NCBI GenBank assembly: GCA_023488835.1 | Contig: JAMDCS010000024.1 | Coordinates: 1,506-7,934, forward strand | DNA from: Candidatus Bathyarchaeota archaeon | GTDB lineage: Archaea > Thermoproteota > Bathyarchaeia > Bathyarchaeales > UBA233 | Reading direction: 5' to 3' | DNA length: 6,429 bases | Shown here: positions 4,827 to 6,429 of the stretch, piece by piece | Layout: every line of letters starts with the position of its first letter | Numbering within the stretch: position 1 is the first letter of the stretch | Made by a program: the position numbers and the translations under genes | Notes under the pieces: generated by a model | Told to the model about the DNA's origin: nothing | Databases searched by the model: none | Seen by the model: the letters and a program-made list of their open reading frames with translations, nothing else

Positions 4827-5216
4827 TTATTTTATGAACAATACATTTTTGAGTTTCTTGAAGTGCTCGTCTCCAGTTACTACTTCCGCTTTCTTTATGG
4901 TTGCGGTGGCGTAAACAATTGAGTCAGCTAGGCCCCATCCATCAATTTCTTTTTTCATTCGAACGTTTAGCCTAGCGGATTCCACTGCAATTGCTTCGTC
5001 GAGAGAGACAAGTGCGCTTTTTTCCTTGATGTAGGTCTTTTGCTTTTCAGCAAGTTCTTGACTTTCCACTTTAAGGGTTTTAGCGTATACTTCTGCCAGA
5101 CAAATCGTGGGAGTTATTTTTTCTTCGGAGTTTTCGATAAGCGGTTTAACTGTCTCGCCTATTCTTGATCCCACAAAATATTCAATCCAAGCATAGGAGT
5201 CGATGACGTATTTCAT
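4827..5216 (-). CDS. vapC: VapC-type PIN-domain toxin (ribonuclease)
   Basis: This 129-residue PIN-domain protein is the toxin of a type II toxin-antitoxin pair. VapC proteins are Mg2+-dependent endoribonucleases that cut tRNA or rRNA and stop translation until bound by VapB. The acidic metal-binding set is complete: D6 in KYVIDSYAW, E42 in ICLAEVYAK, D98 in GWGLADSIVYATA and D116 in VTGDEHF. Length is normal for the family and the frame is intact, so the enzyme is probably active. I choose ATG 5216, which overlaps the antitoxin stop as ATGA, rather than TTG 5222. The ATG has an AGGAT purine stretch about 10 nt upstream and gives the usual MKYVIDS N-terminus. It is co-transcribed behind vapB and expected to be controlled by the VapBC complex. 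The cellular target cannot be read from the sequence. Confidence 0.9.
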   Translation of the reverse strand: MKYVIDSYAWIEYFVGSRIGETVKPLIENSEEKITPTICLAEVYAKTLKVESQELAEKQKTYIKEKSALVSLDEAIAVESARLNVRMKKEIDGWGLADSIVYATATIKKAEVVTGDEHFKKLKNVLFIK

Positions 5217-5425
5217 AGACAACGATCCTTGTGGTCTCTGAGGTCAGCAGTATCGGTTTTTTTCATGGTGCCAAACATGCTTTCGGTTTTCCCAAAATGC
5301 TCAAGAAGAATTTTATTAATTTCGTTGGAGATATTTCGGGCGCCGGCTGTCTCTTTTAGCGTTTGGTAAACGTCATCGCGCAAGATTATGGTTGTTTTTT
5401 TCGACGTATACATCACCGTAAACAT
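5213..5425 (-). CDS. vapB: VapB-type antitoxin
   Basis: The 70-residue protein precedes vapC and overlaps it by 4 nt (ATGA). Its N-terminal part has an RHH-like layout: strand KKTTIILRDD (9-18), first helix VYQTLKETAG, second helix ISNEINKILLEHFG. A C-terminal tail, MKKTDTADLRDHKDRCL, would wrap the toxin and block its active site, as in other VapB proteins. The dimer would also bind the operon promoter and repress it. The start could be ATG 5425 or ATG 5413; the latter is preceded by GGTG and skips only four residues. A TTAAAA element on the minus strand at about 5441-5448 is close enough that the transcript would have almost no leader. Confidence 0.85.
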   Translation of the reverse strand: MFTVMYTSKKTTIILRDDVYQTLKETAGARNISNEINKILLEHFGKTESMFGTMKKTDTADLRDHKDRCL

Positions 5426-5481
5426 CTATGGTGAGGGAGCATTTTAAGATTGCTACAAACTGCAAGGAAAAAAAGGCAGTT

Positions 5482-5549
5482 TGGTGCCAAGGGGTGGGAC
5501 TTGAACCCGCAAAGGCGCGCGCGACAGGAACTTAAGTCCTGTGCTTAGA
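5482..5549 (-). tRNA. 3' part of a tRNA-Leu(UAA) gene; 5' part absent
   Basis: Read on the minus strand, an anticodon arm CAGGA-CTTAAGT-TCCTG (5 bp stem, 7 nt loop, anticodon UAA at 5534-5532) is followed by a long variable region of 14 nt rich in GC dinucleotides, as expected for class II tRNA-Leu. A T-arm with a perfect B box (GGTTCAAGTCC) follows, then an encoded ACCA end at 5485-5482. Before the anticodon stem only GTCTAAG, resembling the end of a D-loop, is present. Upstream there is no D-arm and no GCCAAGG to pair with the acceptor strand CCTTGGC. The T-stem has a C-A mismatch (GCGGG/CCCAC), and one extra C sits between T-stem and acceptor. It is therefore a remnant, an attachment-site fragment, or a trans-spliced half, and not a complete gene. 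Similarity ends exactly where the FKBP promoter begins. Confidence 0.8.
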
Positions 5550-5550
5550 C

Positions 5551-5604
5551 AAAGTTTTTATGCGCGTTTGAAACTTAAAGTTCCCCGTCAAGACAAAGGA
5601 TGAT
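5551..5604 (+). promoter_or_regulatory. FKBP gene promoter and ribosome-binding site
   Basis: AAAGTTTTTATG at 5551-5562 fits an archaeal BRE/TATA element, giving a start of transcription near 5583-5588 and a leader of about 25 nt. The Shine-Dalgarno sequence GGATGAT (5598-5604) lies 5 nt before the ATG at 5610. AGACAAAG occurs at 5547-5554, at the tRNA-fragment junction, and again at 5591-5598. Confidence 0.5.
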
Positions 5605-5609
5605 TCAAG

Positions 5610-6422
5610 ATGACCCTACAAAAAGGAGATTTCATATTAATTGACTATGTAGCGAAAGTTAAGGAAACAAACGAAGTTTTCGACACAACAAAAGAGGATG
5701 TCGCTAAAAAAGAGCATCTTCACAAAGAAGGACAAATCCACGAGCCTGAACTCGTCGTTGTTGGCGAAGGCTGGGTCCTAAAAGCCCTAGACGACGCATT
5801 AACTACAATGGAAGTAAACAAGCCGGGCACAGTGGAGATTTCACCTGAAAAAGGTTTCGGACAACGTGACCCAGAAAAAATCAAACGCGTCTCAATCAAG
5901 CAACTCTATGCAAAAGAAATCAACCCCGTAGTCGGTGCACGCATAGAATTCCAAGGAAAAAATGCAACCATACGCTCCGTCGGCGCAGGAAGAGTCTTAC
6001 TTGACTTCAATGCTCCGTTAGCAGGAAGAACCCTCATCTACGAAGTCACAATAACAAACAAACTTGACAAGACCACAGAGAAAATCGGCGCCATAGTCCA
6101 CCGAAGAGTACCAGTAGTCGAACAAGACAAATTCAAACTAACCATAAAAGGCAACGACTTAACCATAGACATGCCTGAAGAAACCTTCTATGTCGAAGGC
6201 ATACAAATCGCCAAACGCGGCATAGCCATGGACATCCAAAAATTCGTCCCTGAATTGGCTGAAACAAAATTCGTTGAAACCTTCAAAGCTGAGCCTAAAC
6301 CAGCCGCAGCCACTCCAGTCGCACCTGCACCTGCAGTAACTGAGCCTGCGCCAGAAGCAAAACCCGCAGCAGAAACCAAACCTGCAAAAGCCCCAAAAGC
6401 AGCAAAAGCTGCCAAGGCATAA
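5610..6422 (+). CDS. SlyD-like FKBP peptidyl-prolyl cis-trans isomerase, long archaeal type with Ala/Pro/Lys-rich tail
   Basis: This enzyme catalyses cis-trans isomerisation of prolyl bonds and acts as a cytosolic folding chaperone. The FKBP fold is split as in SlyD. The first half (about 5-85) has GDFILIDYVAKVKETNEVFDTT, the ligand-pocket VGEGWVLKALDDALTTM and KPGTVEISPEKGFGQRDP. An insert-in-flap chaperone domain (about 86-134) follows, with RIEFQGKNATIRSVGAGRV, and the fold closes with LDFNAPLAGRTLIYEVTI (131-148). A further C-terminal domain (about 152-220) is typical of long archaeal FKBPs. From about 226 to 270 a low-complexity tail of Ala, Pro, Lys and Glu (ending KAPKAAKAAKA) is added; it is disordered and basic at the end. 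There is no histidine-rich metal tail like that of bacterial SlyD and no signal peptide. The gene is intact and rich in C-ending codons, suggesting high expression. It runs opposite to vapBC from its own promoter. Confidence 0.96.
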   Translation: MTLQKGDFILIDYVAKVKETNEVFDTTKEDVAKKEHLHKEGQIHEPELVVVGEGWVLKALDDALTTMEVNKPGTVEISPEKGFGQRDPEKIKRVSIKQLYAKEINPVVGARIEFQGKNATIRSVGAGRVLLDFNAPLAGRTLIYEVTITNKLDKTTEKIGAIVHRRVPVVEQDKFKLTIKGNDLTIDMPEETFYVEGIQIAKRGIAMDIQKFVPELAETKFVETFKAEPKPAAATPVAPAPAVTEPAPEAKPAAETKPAKAPKAAKAAKA

Positions 6423-6429
6423 CTACACC

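Noticed and set aside
4672..4914. Plus-strand 80-codon ORF
   Set aside because: Its right third is antisense to the end of vapC and its left part overlaps another small frame; no ribosome-binding site is seen.
6188..6415. Minus-strand Ala/Gly-rich ORF
   Set aside because: It is the antisense shadow of the FKBP Ala/Pro/Lys-rich tail.
1..6429. CRISPR array, transposase or integrase
   Set aside because: No regularly spaced repeats, terminal inverted repeats or recombinase motifs were found on either strand.

Overview
The window looks like chromosomal DNA from an archaeon, most likely an uncultured TACK-type lineage. The lineage is inference. The domain assignment rests on a topoisomerase VI B subunit, a SlyD-like FKBP with an archaeal C-terminal extension, AT-rich TATA-type promoter elements, and short or absent leaders. 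No bacterial sigma promoters or rRNA are seen.

Layout. (1) 1-1181, minus strand: a clean, uninterrupted top6B gene that runs off the left edge. (2) 1182-1481: non-coding, holding the probable top6B promoter. (3) 1482-2165, minus: a NuoI-like 2x[4Fe-4S] ferredoxin, preceded 3 nt upstream by a small gene readable only across three frames. (4) 2166-4826: an AT-rich accessory stretch of very small genes. It contains a free-standing ClpX-type zinc finger (2259-2519), a 59-residue protein (2596-2775, minus) and a ribbon-helix-helix protein (2908-3057). The last two diverge from a 25-bp near-palindrome that contains the TATA element. Beyond them lie an ORF pair at 3225-3815, a gene with two frameshifts at 3949-4120, and a membrane-protein ORF on the minus strand whose N-terminus appears to sit in another frame (4153-4379). 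(5) 4827-5425, minus: an intact vapBC toxin-antitoxin pair. (6) 5482-5549, minus: the 3' part of a tRNA-Leu(UAA) gene with no 5' part. (7) 5610-6422, plus: a FKBP/SlyD-like prolyl isomerase with a long Ala/Pro/Lys-rich tail, whose promoter begins where the tRNA fragment stops.

The housekeeping genes at both ends read without interruption, whereas four small accessory genes need one or two single-base shifts each. That contrast suggests real decay of a mobile-element-like cargo region (small zinc finger, RHH regulator, toxin-antitoxin, broken tRNA), although homopolymer errors in the assembly would look the same. No integrase, CRISPR array, transposase or clearly novel defence system is visible.
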